From: an uncultured Oscillospiraceae bacterium
GTDB taxonomy: Bacteria > Bacillota > Clostridia > Oscillospirales > Ruminococcaceae
Assembly: GCA_934446355.1 (NCBI GenBank)
Contig: CAKSEC010000011.1
Location: 1-64,000 of the forward strand
Direction of reading: 5' to 3'
DNA length: 64,000 nucleotides
The position numbers were made by a program, and so were the translations under genes. A model generated the notes under the pieces. That model saw nothing but the letters and a program-made list of their open reading frames with translations, was not told the origin of the DNA and made no database searches. How positions within the stretch are numbered: position 1 is the stretch's first letter; every line of letters starts with the position of its first letter. Shown here in pieces: positions 7,078-16,976 of this stretch.

Positions 7078-10065
7078 GTGGCAAAAGAGCGAAAAGCGAA
7101 GCTGAAAAGGGTCGGGTCACTGTTTATGTCGGCAGTTATGGCTACTACCCTTGTTCAGGTTCAGCTGACGCCCGGAGCTGCTGCGGAGGGGGAAAACGCA
7201 GGTGCATCGACATCTGATTTCTCCGACGTTGACAGCCTGAGCATTGTCAGCAACAAGAATGCGTACAGAAAGTACATTGCTAACTACACTGACGCTGCAA
7301 AGCCGATGGAGGAGGTCAAGATCGACGTCACCGATTTTGAACAGAGCGATGATATCGACCTGAAGGTAGAAAGCTATGAGGGAGAGGACAACTGCGTGGC
7401 CTGGGTCGGCTGCGAGGGTACTGTCACATGGCATTTCGACGTAAAGACTGCCGGTCTTTACAACCTGCAGATGTATTATCACCCCATCACGGCGACAAAC
7501 ACCACCATCGAGGTGGAAATGATGATCGACGGCGAGTATCCTTTCGACGAGGTAAAGCTGGTCGAACTTGACCGTTACTGGCAGAACGAAACTGCTATCG
7601 GCTGGGATGCACGCAAAAAGAACCAGAAGCGTCCTCCGCAGGTGGAATACAACACATGGGTGAATTACCCCATCAAGGATAAGGACGGACTTATCAACAC
7701 GCCTTATTTCTTCTATCTTTCCGAGGGCTCGCATGAGATCTCCCTCACAGGCGTTAAGACAAACTTCTATCTCAAGAGTATGTCTTTCTACAACACAGAG
7801 GAGCTGCTCTCCTATGCTGAGATCGCACCTACGCAGGAGCAGATCGACGCAACGCCGGGATTCGGCAGCAACACGGATATCGGTCATATCGAGGCTGAGA
7901 ATACATATTACACGACCTCATCGACGCTGTATCCGACATACGACAGAACTGACTATTCAGTAAGCCCGTCGCACCCCGTCAACAAGCGCTACAACACAGT
8001 CGGCGCAGACACGTGGGATCAGGCGACCCAGACCATCACATGGCAGGTCGAAGTTCCTGAGGACGGCTACTATAAGGTGCAGATAAGATGCCGTCAGAGT
8101 ACGATGCGTGGATTCTTCTCCAACCGCCGTCTGTACGTGAACGGCGAGGTGCTCTGCAAGGAACTTGACGACATAAAGATCCAGTATGACCCCAACTGGC
8201 AGACAGTCGAGCCGAAGGACGCAGACGGAAACCTCATCTACATTCCCCTGAAGAAGGGCGTCAACACTCTGGCTCTTGAAGCAATACCGGGCGACATCGG
8301 TCAGGTAATGGAGCGTCTTGACGACCTCATCTTCGAGATGAACTACTACTACAGACGTATACTCATGATCACGGGTCCCAGCCCTGACGAGTACAACGAC
8401 TACTACCTTGAGGATCAGATCGACGGTCTGTTCGACTTCTTCAAGAGAGCAATAGACACTCTCTACGCTGAGAAGGCAGGTATCGAGGAACTGACCGGCG
8501 CAGGTTCTGAGGCTTCAACGCTCCAGACGATGGCAGTCATTCTCCAGATGGCGGTCGATCACCCTGAGGATCTGCCGCAGATGCTGCAGTCCATCAAGGA
8601 TCAGATCTCCGCAGTTTCCGCATGGATGAGAGACTATCGTGACCAGCCCCTTGAGATAGACTATATCGAGGTAAAGACTTCTCACGACCAGTTCCGCGAC
8701 AGCAGCACGAACTTCTTCTCTGCTTTCGCATTCGGCTTCCAGTCATTCATCGGCTCGTTCTTTGAGGACTACACCTCCGTATCCGAAACGAGCGGTTCAG
8801 AAAAGGTGCTGAACGTCTGGGTATCCCTCGGACGTGACCAGGCGACGGTAGTAAACGAACTTGTAAGTTCCGAGTACAACCCGAACAGCAGCACAAAGGT
8901 AAATATCTCGCTGGTACAGGGTGCCGTGCTTGAGGCAACTCTGGCAGGCAAGGGTCCTGAGGTCGCACTGTTCATTGGCGGCGACTTCCCTGTAGTGTGC
9001 GCTTCGAGAGGACTTCTCGTAAACCTCAAGGAGCAGCCCGGCTATGACTCTGTAGTAAGCAGGTTCACGGACGACGTGACCACGCTGTACGAGTTCAACG
9101 GCGGCGTTTACGGACTCCCGCTGACTGAGAACTTCCCGATGATGTTCTACAGAACAGACGTTCTGAGCGAACTCGGCTATGACGATCCGCCGGAAACATG
9201 GGACGACCTCATCAATATGCTTCCCGATATCCAGAGAAAGTACCTTGAGGTAGGTCTTATCCTGCCGTCCAATATCTCTTCTCAGGTATTCGACGCCGGC
9301 AACACTTTCATTCTGCTGATGATGCAGACAGGCCAGGATCTCTACAACTTCGACGAGCAGAGCGGCCAGTACGTTTCGACAACATTCGATACCGAGGCTG
9401 CTGTCGAGGCATTCACAAAGTGGACAAAGTTCTACACCGTATATGACTTCGACCAGACATATGACGCATTCACACGTTTCAGAACAGGTGAGATGCCCAT
9501 ACTGCTCCAGAACTACGCATTCTACAACCAGCTGAGCGTTGCAGCGCCTGAAATAAAGGGCCTGTGGTCGTTCACTCACGTTCCCGCTTCCTATGTATAT
9601 GACGAGAACGGCAGCAAGGTGCTGAATGCAGACGGAACACCCAAGATCGACTACACTGCAAACTCCGGTTCTTCCGGCGCAGTAATATTCAAGAGCTGCA
9701 AGGACGTTGACGCAGCATGGAACTTTATCGACTGGTTCACCACCACCGACGTGCAGGTAGAATACGGCAAGACGATCGAAGCTATCATGGGTCCGATGGG
9801 ACGTTATGACACGGCGAATGTCGAGGCGCTCTCCAAACTCAACTGGTCTACCGCTGAGTACGAAAAGATCAGCGACCAGATGAGCAACCTGAGAGAGGTT
9901 CCGATCATTCCGGCTTCCTACGCAGTTACACGTAACGTATACAACGCATTCAGAGCGGTAGTAAACAACCAGAAGAACCCAAGATATCAGCTCAGCTCCT
10001 ACAACAGAGATATCAACTCCGAGATTGTAAGAAAGCTGAAGGATCTCGGCTACTACAATGGTTAA
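7078..10065 (+). CDS. Large extracellular solute-binding protein with carbohydrate-binding-like modules
   Basis: 995 residues from the GTG at 7078, eight bases after AAAGGTGG; a GTG at 7066 overlaps that ribosome site. N-terminal export signal (1-36) without a lipobox Cys, odd for a Gram-positive binding protein, so it may stay membrane-bound through an uncleaved helix. Residues ~80-245 and ~268-425 are two beta-sandwich modules resembling CBM6/35-type domains (IEAENTYY at the start of the second; WHFDVKTAGLYNLQMYY and WQVEVPEDGYYKVQIRCR strands). A helical spacer follows, then a family 1 solute-binding domain (~571-995; GKGPEVALFIGGDFP, YGLPLTENFPMMFYRTD, PETWDDL). It is probably the capture subunit for a polysaccharide or oligosaccharide. 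Typical binding proteins are about 430 residues, so this one is more than twice the usual length. Confidence 0.82.
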   Translation: MAKERKAKLKRVGSLFMSAVMATTLVQVQLTPGAAAEGENAGASTSDFSDVDSLSIVSNKNAYRKYIANYTDAAKPMEEVKIDVTDFEQSDDIDLKVESYEGEDNCVAWVGCEGTVTWHFDVKTAGLYNLQMYYHPITATNTTIEVEMMIDGEYPFDEVKLVELDRYWQNETAIGWDARKKNQKRPPQVEYNTWVNYPIKDKDGLINTPYFFYLSEGSHEISLTGVKTNFYLKSMSFYNTEELLSYAEIAPTQEQIDATPGFGSNTDIGHIEAENTYYTTSSTLYPTYDRTDYSVSPSHPVNKRYNTVGADTWDQATQTITWQVEVPEDGYYKVQIRCRQSTMRGFFSNRRLYVNGEVLCKELDDIKIQYDPNWQTVEPKDADGNLIYIPLKKGVNTLALEAIPGDIGQVMERLDDLIFEMNYYYRRILMITGPSPDEYNDYYLEDQIDGLFDFFKRAIDTLYAEKAGIEELTGAGSEASTLQTMAVILQMAVDHPEDLPQMLQSIKDQISAVSAWMRDYRDQPLEIDYIEVKTSHDQFRDSSTNFFSAFAFGFQSFIGSFFEDYTSVSETSGSEKVLNVWVSLGRDQATVVNELVSSEYNPNSSTKVNISLVQGAVLEATLAGKGPEVALFIGGDFPVVCASRGLLVNLKEQPGYDSVVSRFTDDVTTLYEFNGGVYGLPLTENFPMMFYRTDVLSELGYDDPPETWDDLINMLPDIQRKYLEVGLILPSNISSQVFDAGNTFILLMMQTGQDLYNFDEQSGQYVSTTFDTEAAVEAFTKWTKFYTVYDFDQTYDAFTRFRTGEMPILLQNYAFYNQLSVAAPEIKGLWSFTHVPASYVYDENGSKVLNADGTPKIDYTANSGSSGAVIFKSCKDVDAAWNFIDWFTTTDVQVEYGKTIEAIMGPMGRYDTANVEALSKLNWSTAEYEKISDQMSNLREVPIIPASYAVTRNVYNAFRAVVNNQKNPRYQLSSYNRDINSEIVRKLKDLGYYNG

Positions 10066-10074
10066 GGGAGAATA

Positions 10075-10111
10075 AAGCAAGACCATCACGTTCATGCGTC
10101 TGGTTTTGCTT
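10075..10111 (+). other. Intercistronic stem-loop 1
   Basis: AAGCAAGACCA (10075-10085) pairs with TGGTTTTGCTT (10101-10111), one G-U pair. With the hairpin at 10139 it separates the binding-protein gene from the permeases, a place where stem-loops often protect the abundant binding-protein mRNA. Confidence 0.5.
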
Positions 10112-10138
10112 CGCTGGAATCAGCATACCCTTGAGAAT

Positions 10139-10170
10139 AGCCCCTTTCCGGCGGCGTCCGGAAAGGGCTT
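10139..10170 (+). other. Intercistronic stem-loop 2
   Basis: AGCCC(C)TTTCCGG pairs with CCGGAAAGGGCT with one bulged C. No T tract follows, so it is more likely an mRNA-stabilising or partial attenuating hairpin than a terminator. Confidence 0.55.
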
Positions 10171-10198
10171 CCACCATAAGAAAATAGGAGGAATCAGC

Positions 10199-11137
10199 TT
10201 GTTCGGTAAAGAAAAATCGCAGTATATCGAGGACAGCAAGTTCCGGTATACGATGCGTGAGGTTAAGAAGAACGGCAGCGCATACATACTTGCCCTCCCG
10301 TACTTCGTTCTGTTCCTGATCTTCACGGGCATTCCGGTTGTTATCTCGCTCCCTGTAGGCTTCACGAACTTCAACATGGTTCAGTTCCCGCAGTGGGTAG
10401 GACTCAGCAACTTCTATACCCTGTTCCTTCAGGACGACGTATTCCTGATAGCTATTCAGAATACGCTTGTTTTCGCGATCATCACAGGTCCTGTCAGCTA
10501 CATACTCTGCTTCCTGCTGGCATGGCTCATCAATGAGATGCCCGGTCCGCTGAAAACTGTATTTACATACATTTTCTACGCACCGACCCTTGCTGGTAAC
10601 ATCTACGCAACATGGCAGCTCATCTTCTCCGGCGATACCTACGGCTTCCTGAACTCCGTTCTCATGAGCCTTGGCTTCATCAACGGCCCTCAGCAGTGGC
10701 TGACCGACGCAAGATATATCCTGATGTGCGTTATCATCGTACAAATGTGGATGGCTCTTGGCGCAGGCTTCCTTTCGCTTCGTGCAGGCTTCCAGGGCAT
10801 CGATAAGTCCGGCTATGAGGCTGGCGCTATCGAGGGTATCAAGAACCGTTTCCAGGAACTTCTGTACATCACTATCCCGGCAATGGGTCCGCAGCTTCTG
10901 TTCGCAGCGGTAATGCAGATCACATCTTCGTTCACAGCCGGCGATATCGGACGTTTCCTTACCGCATTCCCGTCAACGGATTACGCAGCACATACCATCA
11001 TGACGCACGCATTCGACTACGGTTCAGTGCGCTACGAAATGGGTTATGCGTGTGCGATATGCTTCCTGCTGTTCATAGTCATGATAATCGTAAACAATGT
11101 TATCCGCAAGGCTATGAGCGGAATATTGGATACTTAA
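10199..11137 (+). CDS. Sugar ABC transporter permease (CUT1, MalF/UgpA-like)
   Basis: 312 residues from a TTG at 10199, seven bases after AGGAGG; the open frame extends upstream to an ATG at 10094, but that stretch contains the stem-loop and is not coding-like. About six membrane helices; the cytoplasmic EAA loop reads EAGAIEGIKNRFQELLYITIP, contacting the ATPase. It pairs with the permease encoded 12 bases downstream to form the channel for the large binding protein. Confidence 0.88.
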   Translation: MFGKEKSQYIEDSKFRYTMREVKKNGSAYILALPYFVLFLIFTGIPVVISLPVGFTNFNMVQFPQWVGLSNFYTLFLQDDVFLIAIQNTLVFAIITGPVSYILCFLLAWLINEMPGPLKTVFTYIFYAPTLAGNIYATWQLIFSGDTYGFLNSVLMSLGFINGPQQWLTDARYILMCVIIVQMWMALGAGFLSLRAGFQGIDKSGYEAGAIEGIKNRFQELLYITIPAMGPQLLFAAVMQITSSFTAGDIGRFLTAFPSTDYAAHTIMTHAFDYGSVRYEMGYACAICFLLFIVMIIVNNVIRKAMSGILDT

Positions 11138-11149
11138 GGAGGACGGAAG

Positions 11150-12010
11150 ATGCGCATTATTAAGAAAAGAAAAAAGTGGGGAGGCTCCCGCGGCGGTGAT
11201 ATAGCGATATTCATTCTTCTCGTGCTTATCGGTCTGTTCATGCTCTTCCCGATCTACCTCTCGGTGATCCAGTCGATAAAGCCGGTCGAGGAATTGTTCG
11301 TATTCCCGCCTAAGCTTTACGTACAGCGTCCTACCTCGCAGAACTTTGAGGATATGCTCAAGGTAGCAGGCAGCCTGGACGTTCCTTTCTCCAGATATGT
11401 ATTCAACTCGGTATTCGTTTCTGTAGTCGTAACAGTTGCACAGCTCTTCCTTTCATCTTCTGCAGCGTATGTGCTCGCAAAGGTAAAGGCTCCGGGCGTC
11501 AAGGCAATGAACAAGGTCATTGAGATCGCACTTCTGTTCACTTCCTCTGTAACGTACATCGTGCAGTACATCGTAATGGCTGCGCTGGGCATGATCGATA
11601 CTTACTGGGCAATAACGCTTCCGTATATCGCAACGCCTATGGGTCTGTTCCTTATGAAGCAGTTCATGGGTCAGATACCGGAAAGCATGATAGAAGCAGC
11701 AAAGCTTGACGGCGCAAGCCACATGAGAGTTTGCTGGCAGATAGTAATGCCGAACGTTAAGCCTGCATGGCTCACCCTGATGATATTCGCATTCCAGGGC
11801 GCATGGCAGATCACAGGCTACCTGTTCGTATACAGCGAGCAGCTCAAGCCTATTCCTATCGTAATGCAGCAGATAGCAGCGGCAGGTATAGCCCGAACCG
11901 GCGTTTCGTCGGCGACGGTAGTCGTGCTGATGCTTCCGCCAATGATACTGTTCCTTATCCTGCAGAGTAACGTCGTTGAAACGATGGCTCACTCAGGTCT
12001 TAAGGATTGA
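11150..12010 (+). CDS. Carbohydrate ABC transporter permease (CUT1, MalG/UgpE-like)
   Basis: 286 residues, ATG preceded by AAGGAGG. About six membrane helices and a canonical EAA loop (EAAKLDGASHMRVCWQIVMP). It is the partner of the permease at 10199. No MalK-type ATPase is in the operon, so energy probably comes from the MsmK-like protein at 25980 (known for CUT1 systems in Firmicutes; inference here). Confidence 0.9.
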   Translation: MRIIKKRKKWGGSRGGDIAIFILLVLIGLFMLFPIYLSVIQSIKPVEELFVFPPKLYVQRPTSQNFEDMLKVAGSLDVPFSRYVFNSVFVSVVVTVAQLFLSSSAAYVLAKVKAPGVKAMNKVIEIALLFTSSVTYIVQYIVMAALGMIDTYWAITLPYIATPMGLFLMKQFMGQIPESMIEAAKLDGASHMRVCWQIVMPNVKPAWLTLMIFAFQGAWQITGYLFVYSEQLKPIPIVMQQIAAAGIARTGVSSATVVVLMLPPMILFLILQSNVVETMAHSGLKD

Positions 12011-12071
12011 TGAAGTGCAGACTCCGGATTATTCCGGCGGCGACAATTCTATTTACGAAAGGATGATTTTA

Positions 12072-13733
12072 GTGCCATCAATAAAGCGCATAGCTTTGCG
12101 GGTCACGGCGGCAGCAATGGCAGCAGCCACACTGATGACCAGCGTTGCGTATGCAGATGAGCCATATACCGGATACAACTACGACTGGTGGGGAGAACCC
12201 GTGCCGTCGCAGAACGGTTATATAGTTGACAAGGTTGTCACAGGCGCAGACATGGGCGTTGGAAACCTGTCAGAGCCGAACGATATGTTCTTCACTGACG
12301 CCGGCGACCTGTACATCGCCGATACTGCATACAAGCCCGACAAGAGCAGTTCCCTCAAGGGAAGGATCGTTGCGGTAGACGAGGATTTCAAACTCAAGTA
12401 TACTATAAGCGAACTGGATTTTTCAGGAGCAAAGGACTGGCTCGACCGGAAGAACCAAGAACTTCTGGTGAATGAGATATCGCAGGAGGACTATAACAAG
12501 GTAACCAACGTGTACTTTAATGGTCCGACCGGCGTATTCGTTGACACAGTGGACGGTCAGGACGTTATCTACGTTGCAGACAAGGACAACGACCGTGTTG
12601 TTTCGTTCGTTATCGAGGAAGTCGGCACGGACGATTGTAAGACCTCAGTCGGCAAGGTCCAGACTGTTTTCACAAGGCCTGACGCAAAGATGTACGATCC
12701 TTCCGTTACATTCAACCCCGATAAGGTGCTGGTTGACGCAGCGAAGAACGTATACATCTGTATCAGATCCATCACAAAGGGTGCGGTCGTATTCTCCAAG
12801 GAAGGCGACTTCAACGGCTACTTCGGTGCGAACCGAGTTGAGCAGACCGGTGAGGTACTTCTGAACGCATTCTGGAAGCTGATATTCAACCGTGAACAGG
12901 CAAAGAAGATGAGAAGATCCGTTCCTGTCGAGATATCCAACTTCGACATCGACGACGATAACTTCATCTACACCGTAACGGAATCCAAGAAGGTTTCCAC
13001 CGACGTACTGAAGAAGCTGAATTCCGCAGGTACAAACATCTACACCAACCTCGGTTATTCAGACTACACCTTCGGCGATTACATCACAGTATACTATAGA
13101 TCAAAGACATACACCTCGCAGATGACTGACGTTGATATCGGAGATAACGGCGTAATCAACCTGCTCGACGTTGCAACGGGACGTGTGTTCCAGTACGACG
13201 AGGAGTGTAACCTGCTGTTCATCTTCGGCGGCCTTGGTCAGCAGAAGGGCACGTTCACAACTGCGAACGCAGTCGAGAGCAAGGGCACGAACATCTACGT
13301 TCTTGACGGACGTAAGTGCAGCGTGACCGTATTCAAGCAGACTGAGTTCGGCGAGATAGTGCACAATGCGATATCCCTTTTCAACAAGGGTAAGTATGAG
13401 GAAGCAAAGATTCCGTGGGAAGAGGCAATACGCCGCGACAGCAACTACTGGCTGGCTTACATCGGACTTGGTAACGCTTACCTCAACGAGGGCGATTACG
13501 ACATCGCAATGGATTACTTCTACTACAACTCAAGAAGCGGCTACAACGACGCATTCAAGAGCTGGAGAATGAACTTCATCAGGGATAACTTCACAATGTT
13601 CGCTGTGATAATCCTTGTTCTGCTGGTCGGCATTTACGTTCTTTCCTCGGTAAGAGCAAAATCAAGAGCGAAGAAGCTCGCCGAACAGGATCGATTGTTC
13701 AAGGAAAAGAACAAAGGAAAGGAGGACGTCTGA
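12072..13733 (+). CDS. Membrane-tethered NHL-type beta-propeller protein with TPR
   Basis: 553 residues from the GTG at 12072, eight bases after AAAGGA. Signal peptide 1-28. Residues ~40-425 contain repeated blade-like segments typical of NHL/SMP-30 propellers (LSEPNDMFFTDAGDLYIADT, GVFVDTVDGQDVIYVADKDN, NIYVLDGRKCSVTVFK). Residues ~428-490 are TPR-like (ISLFNKGKYEEAKIPWEEAI, YWLAYIGLGNAYLNEGDYD). A membrane helix (~508-526) and a short basic cytoplasmic tail follow. The propeller is therefore outside, held to the membrane by its C-terminus. It may be a sensor or docking platform for the adjacent transporter; no enzyme motif was recognised. The Yip1-like gene starts three bases after its stop. 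Confidence 0.78.
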   Translation: MPSIKRIALRVTAAAMAAATLMTSVAYADEPYTGYNYDWWGEPVPSQNGYIVDKVVTGADMGVGNLSEPNDMFFTDAGDLYIADTAYKPDKSSSLKGRIVAVDEDFKLKYTISELDFSGAKDWLDRKNQELLVNEISQEDYNKVTNVYFNGPTGVFVDTVDGQDVIYVADKDNDRVVSFVIEEVGTDDCKTSVGKVQTVFTRPDAKMYDPSVTFNPDKVLVDAAKNVYICIRSITKGAVVFSKEGDFNGYFGANRVEQTGEVLLNAFWKLIFNREQAKKMRRSVPVEISNFDIDDDNFIYTVTESKKVSTDVLKKLNSAGTNIYTNLGYSDYTFGDYITVYYRSKTYTSQMTDVDIGDNGVINLLDVATGRVFQYDEECNLLFIFGGLGQQKGTFTTANAVESKGTNIYVLDGRKCSVTVFKQTEFGEIVHNAISLFNKGKYEEAKIPWEEAIRRDSNYWLAYIGLGNAYLNEGDYDIAMDYFYYNSRSGYNDAFKSWRMNFIRDNFTMFAVIILVLLVGIYVLSSVRAKSRAKKLAEQDRLFKEKNKGKEDV

Positions 13734-13736
13734 TAT

Positions 13737-14501
13737 ATGAGATTCAATCTTGATATGCCGGCTTGGAAATGGCCGTTCTACATCATGCGTCACCCCTTTG
13801 AAGGCTTTGAGGATCTCAGGTGGAAGAAAGCCTACAACATGAAGGTAGCACTGGTCATCGTTGCGCTGCTGTTTATCGTCAGCGTCTGCGCAGAACTCAT
13901 GACAGGCTTCCTTTACAACACCAGTTCCGTGAAGATATTCAATATCGTTCCGATAATCATTCGCACGATCGTAATATTCTTCACATGGGTAATAGGCAAC
14001 TGGTCGCTGTGTACGCTGTTCGACGGCGAGGGTACTATGAAGAACATCTGCGTAAACACCGCTTATGCGCTCGTGCCCTACATCATCGGCAAGGCTATCA
14101 ATATCGTACTCAGTAACTGCCTGCTCAGAGGCGAGTCAGCGTTCATCACGTTCGTATCGTATGTCACGATACTCTGGACGGTAGTGCTGCTCATTTCGGG
14201 CATGAAAACAGTACACCAGTATTCGATACCTAAGACGCTTCTGTTCATGCTGATCACGATCCTCGCAATGGTGGTCATTCTGATACTGCTCGTTCTTCTC
14301 GTTTCTCTGTTCCAGCAGGTGTATGTTTTCGTTTACTCGATCTACACCGAGCTGCTGTACCGATTCTCGAACTTAGAGCCGTCGGTGCTGATACTCATTT
14401 TCATCGGCGTGATCGCCGCTGTTATCGCAATCGTGGTTGCGTCCTACACAGCTTATGAAAAGCATCAGATCGCAAAAGAACGCAAGAAACTGAATTCTTA
14501 A
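13737..14501 (+). CDS. Yip1-family integral membrane protein
   Basis: 254 residues, ATG after AAAGGAGG. Five or six hydrophobic helices (about residues 36-55, 68-90, 100-125, 135-155, 165-195, 220-242) after an N-terminal PFEGFEDLRW motif common in bacterial Yip1-family proteins, and a short Lys-rich cytoplasmic end. Bacterial members have no settled role. Position between the propeller and DUF5696-type genes suggests a membrane partner in the same complex (inference). Confidence 0.7.
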   Translation: MRFNLDMPAWKWPFYIMRHPFEGFEDLRWKKAYNMKVALVIVALLFIVSVCAELMTGFLYNTSSVKIFNIVPIIIRTIVIFFTWVIGNWSLCTLFDGEGTMKNICVNTAYALVPYIIGKAINIVLSNCLLRGESAFITFVSYVTILWTVVLLISGMKTVHQYSIPKTLLFMLITILAMVVILILLVLLVSLFQQVYVFVYSIYTELLYRFSNLEPSVLILIFIGVIAAVIAIVVASYTAYEKHQIAKERKKLNS

Positions 14502-14579
14502 CAATTAGAAGCATTGATTCAGCCGCCGCTGCTCGGCAACGGGCAGCACGGCGCAAATATGGAAAATGGTGGTGTAAAA

Positions 14580-16976
14580 ATGCTACAAATCCGCAAGAAA
14601 TTACTTGTCGGTGCACTCTGCGCAAGCATGGTGCTTTCGGCAAGCCAGAGCGTTGCATGGTCTGAGAATACAAGCGTGACAGCGGAAGCTGAGCCTGATG
14701 ATCAGGGCTCGGCGGAAGCAGGGGCAGAGGACGCTGCCGCAGAGGAGGACACCTCCGAACCGGCTGAGCAGCTGATAAACGAGCAGGACGTAATCGACTC
14801 CTGTCAGGTGGCTGCCTCCAACGAGAACTACGAACTGCTTGTTAATACGGACACAGGTCTGTTTGCATTCCGCACAAAGGACGGCAAGCACATCTGGTGG
14901 AGCAATCCCTACAACGCAGACGATGACCCTGTTGCGAACGGTGCGAAGAAGAAGGACCTGAAGTCCACGCTCGTTATCAACGCAGTAAAGGTCAACGATA
15001 CTGAGGCGCCGTCGGAAACGATACGTTCGTTTGAGCAGAGCGTTACCGCAAATGCAACGGACGATAACGGCAATCCGATCGACACACTGACCATAACGAT
15101 GGTCGAAAACGGATTCAGGGCTGAGTATTATTTCCCGAATTCCGGAATCAGATTCCCCTACTACGTAACTCTGAACGGCGACTATATCGAAGCGTCTATC
15201 GCCGTCGATGAGATCTACGAGGTCGAGCAGGACCCCGACGCGACTATCGGCGAAAGCTCACGTTCAGTCGTTGATGTAAACTTCCTGCAGGATCTCGGTG
15301 CGGCTTTCTCCGATGAAGAGGGCTATATCATCACTCCCGACGGTTCGGGCGCTGTGATAAAGTTCAACAACGGCAAGGCAAGCACGAACGAGTATTCCCA
15401 GAGGATATACGGAAGGGATCTCGCAAAGAGCCAGGATCTGGCTCCCAAAAAGACAGAGCAGGCTTATCTCCCGATAATGGGTATCGTCAGAAATGACAAC
15501 GCCCTGCTGGAGGTAGTCACCGAGGGCTCAAGCTACGCTACGGCAAGGGCTGCAGTCACCGGACAGAAATCGACCAGCTACAACTCAGCGTGGTTCAACT
15601 TCCAGCTGAGAGCATCTGACACTTACTACATGGGCGGTCAGAACGCTGCTGCGCTGAACGCTTATCAGTCTGAGAAGATCCCTGAGGCAAGGCTCACGGT
15701 GCGCTATTACCCGATCGTCAAGGACGATGTTTCCTATGTTGACGTGGCAAAGCGCTATCAGCAGTACCTTGTTGAAGAAAAGGGTCTGACCAAGGTACAG
15801 AAGGAGGAGGCTCCGCTGTATCTCGATATTTACGGCGGCACGATAAAGCAGCAGTCCATCATGGGCTTCCCCGTAAATCTTGAAACCGCTGCAACGACAT
15901 ACGAGCAGGCGAAGGAGATACTTCAGGAACTGAAGAACAGGGGCGTTGACAATATCATCGCTTCCTATGAGGACTTCAACGCTGCGGGCATAACCAGCAG
16001 GATATCAAATTCTGTTGATTATTCCGGAACGCTCGGCGGAAAGAACAAGTTCATGGAACTCAAAAGCTACTGCGAGGCAAACGGCTTTATGCTCGTTCCC
16101 AGCGTAGACCTGATGGAATATGAGCGCAGCGGAAACGGCTACACAAAGACCGGCGCTTCTGCGATACAGATAACCAAGGCTTACGCAATGCAGGGCGCAT
16201 ATGAGTTGGCGTTCGGTACTCCGCACGCAACTCGCTCAAGCTGGTATATCCTTTCACCGTCTTTCTATGAGAGAGTTTACGGCGAGGTCATCTCCAGCTA
16301 CCAGAAGGAAGGCATGAGCGCTATCTCCGTTGCTGACGGCACGAATAAGCTGTACAGCGATTTCACCTCCAACAACGTGAGAAAGACTTCCAGACAGCAG
16401 GCTGTTCACAATCTGATAAACGGCTATGAGATGATCAAGGCAAGCGGACTGACTTTCGTTGCTGCAGCGTCGAACGACTACGCACTGCCTTATGTCGATT
16501 ACCTCAAGGACGTTCCGCTCTACAGCAGCAACTTTGACGTATACGACTACGATATACCGTTCTATGAGTTAGTTATCCACGGCTATATACCTTACACAAC
16601 TAAGGCGAAAAACTCAAGTTCCAGCGCAGACGAGCTGTTCGTTTACTCCGTAGCCACCGGTACTCCGCTGCATTACGAGGTAATGTATCAGAATCCGAAC
16701 GACTTCACGGACTGCTCTTATGACGAACTGTTCTACACCTATTACGAGGGCTGGCTGGAGGATATCAGCGCAGAATACAAATTCATGCAGCAGTATGTGC
16801 TTCCGCTGACTGACGAAACTATCGAGGATCTTGAGATAACAGACAGCACCTACGTCAAGACGACATTCTCTGACGGAACAGTCGTTGAGGCAAACCTTGA
16901 TACCCTCGAAATGTGGATAAATGGCAGTGAAGTCAGACTTTCCGATTTTGAAACGAAAGGAGCGACGACTGACTGA
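14580..16976 (+). CDS. DUF5696-type exported protein of the transporter locus
   Basis: 798 residues from the ATG at 14580; the site GGTGGTG lies 7 bases upstream. Signal peptide ~1-30, then an acidic low-complexity linker (~38-70). The body starts with a beta domain (~75-400, with YELLVNTDTGLFAFRTKDGKHIWWSN) and continues into an alpha/beta region (~415-700, with LYLDIYGG, NIIASYEDFNAAG, ANGFMLVPSVDLMEYE) that reads like a TIM-barrel glycosidase relative. I recall proteins of this kind as DUF5696, often beside CUT1 permeases; the family label is from memory. Catalytic acids cannot be assigned with confidence. The stop codon overlaps the ATG of the next permease by one base. Confidence 0.68.
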   Translation: MLQIRKKLLVGALCASMVLSASQSVAWSENTSVTAEAEPDDQGSAEAGAEDAAAEEDTSEPAEQLINEQDVIDSCQVAASNENYELLVNTDTGLFAFRTKDGKHIWWSNPYNADDDPVANGAKKKDLKSTLVINAVKVNDTEAPSETIRSFEQSVTANATDDNGNPIDTLTITMVENGFRAEYYFPNSGIRFPYYVTLNGDYIEASIAVDEIYEVEQDPDATIGESSRSVVDVNFLQDLGAAFSDEEGYIITPDGSGAVIKFNNGKASTNEYSQRIYGRDLAKSQDLAPKKTEQAYLPIMGIVRNDNALLEVVTEGSSYATARAAVTGQKSTSYNSAWFNFQLRASDTYYMGGQNAAALNAYQSEKIPEARLTVRYYPIVKDDVSYVDVAKRYQQYLVEEKGLTKVQKEEAPLYLDIYGGTIKQQSIMGFPVNLETAATTYEQAKEILQELKNRGVDNIIASYEDFNAAGITSRISNSVDYSGTLGGKNKFMELKSYCEANGFMLVPSVDLMEYERSGNGYTKTGASAIQITKAYAMQGAYELAFGTPHATRSSWYILSPSFYERVYGEVISSYQKEGMSAISVADGTNKLYSDFTSNNVRKTSRQQAVHNLINGYEMIKASGLTFVAAASNDYALPYVDYLKDVPLYSSNFDVYDYDIPFYELVIHGYIPYTTKAKNSSSSADELFVYSVATGTPLHYEVMYQNPNDFTDCSYDELFYTYYEGWLEDISAEYKFMQQYVLPLTDETIEDLEITDSTYVKTTFSDGTVVEANLDTLEMWINGSEVRLSDFETKGATTD

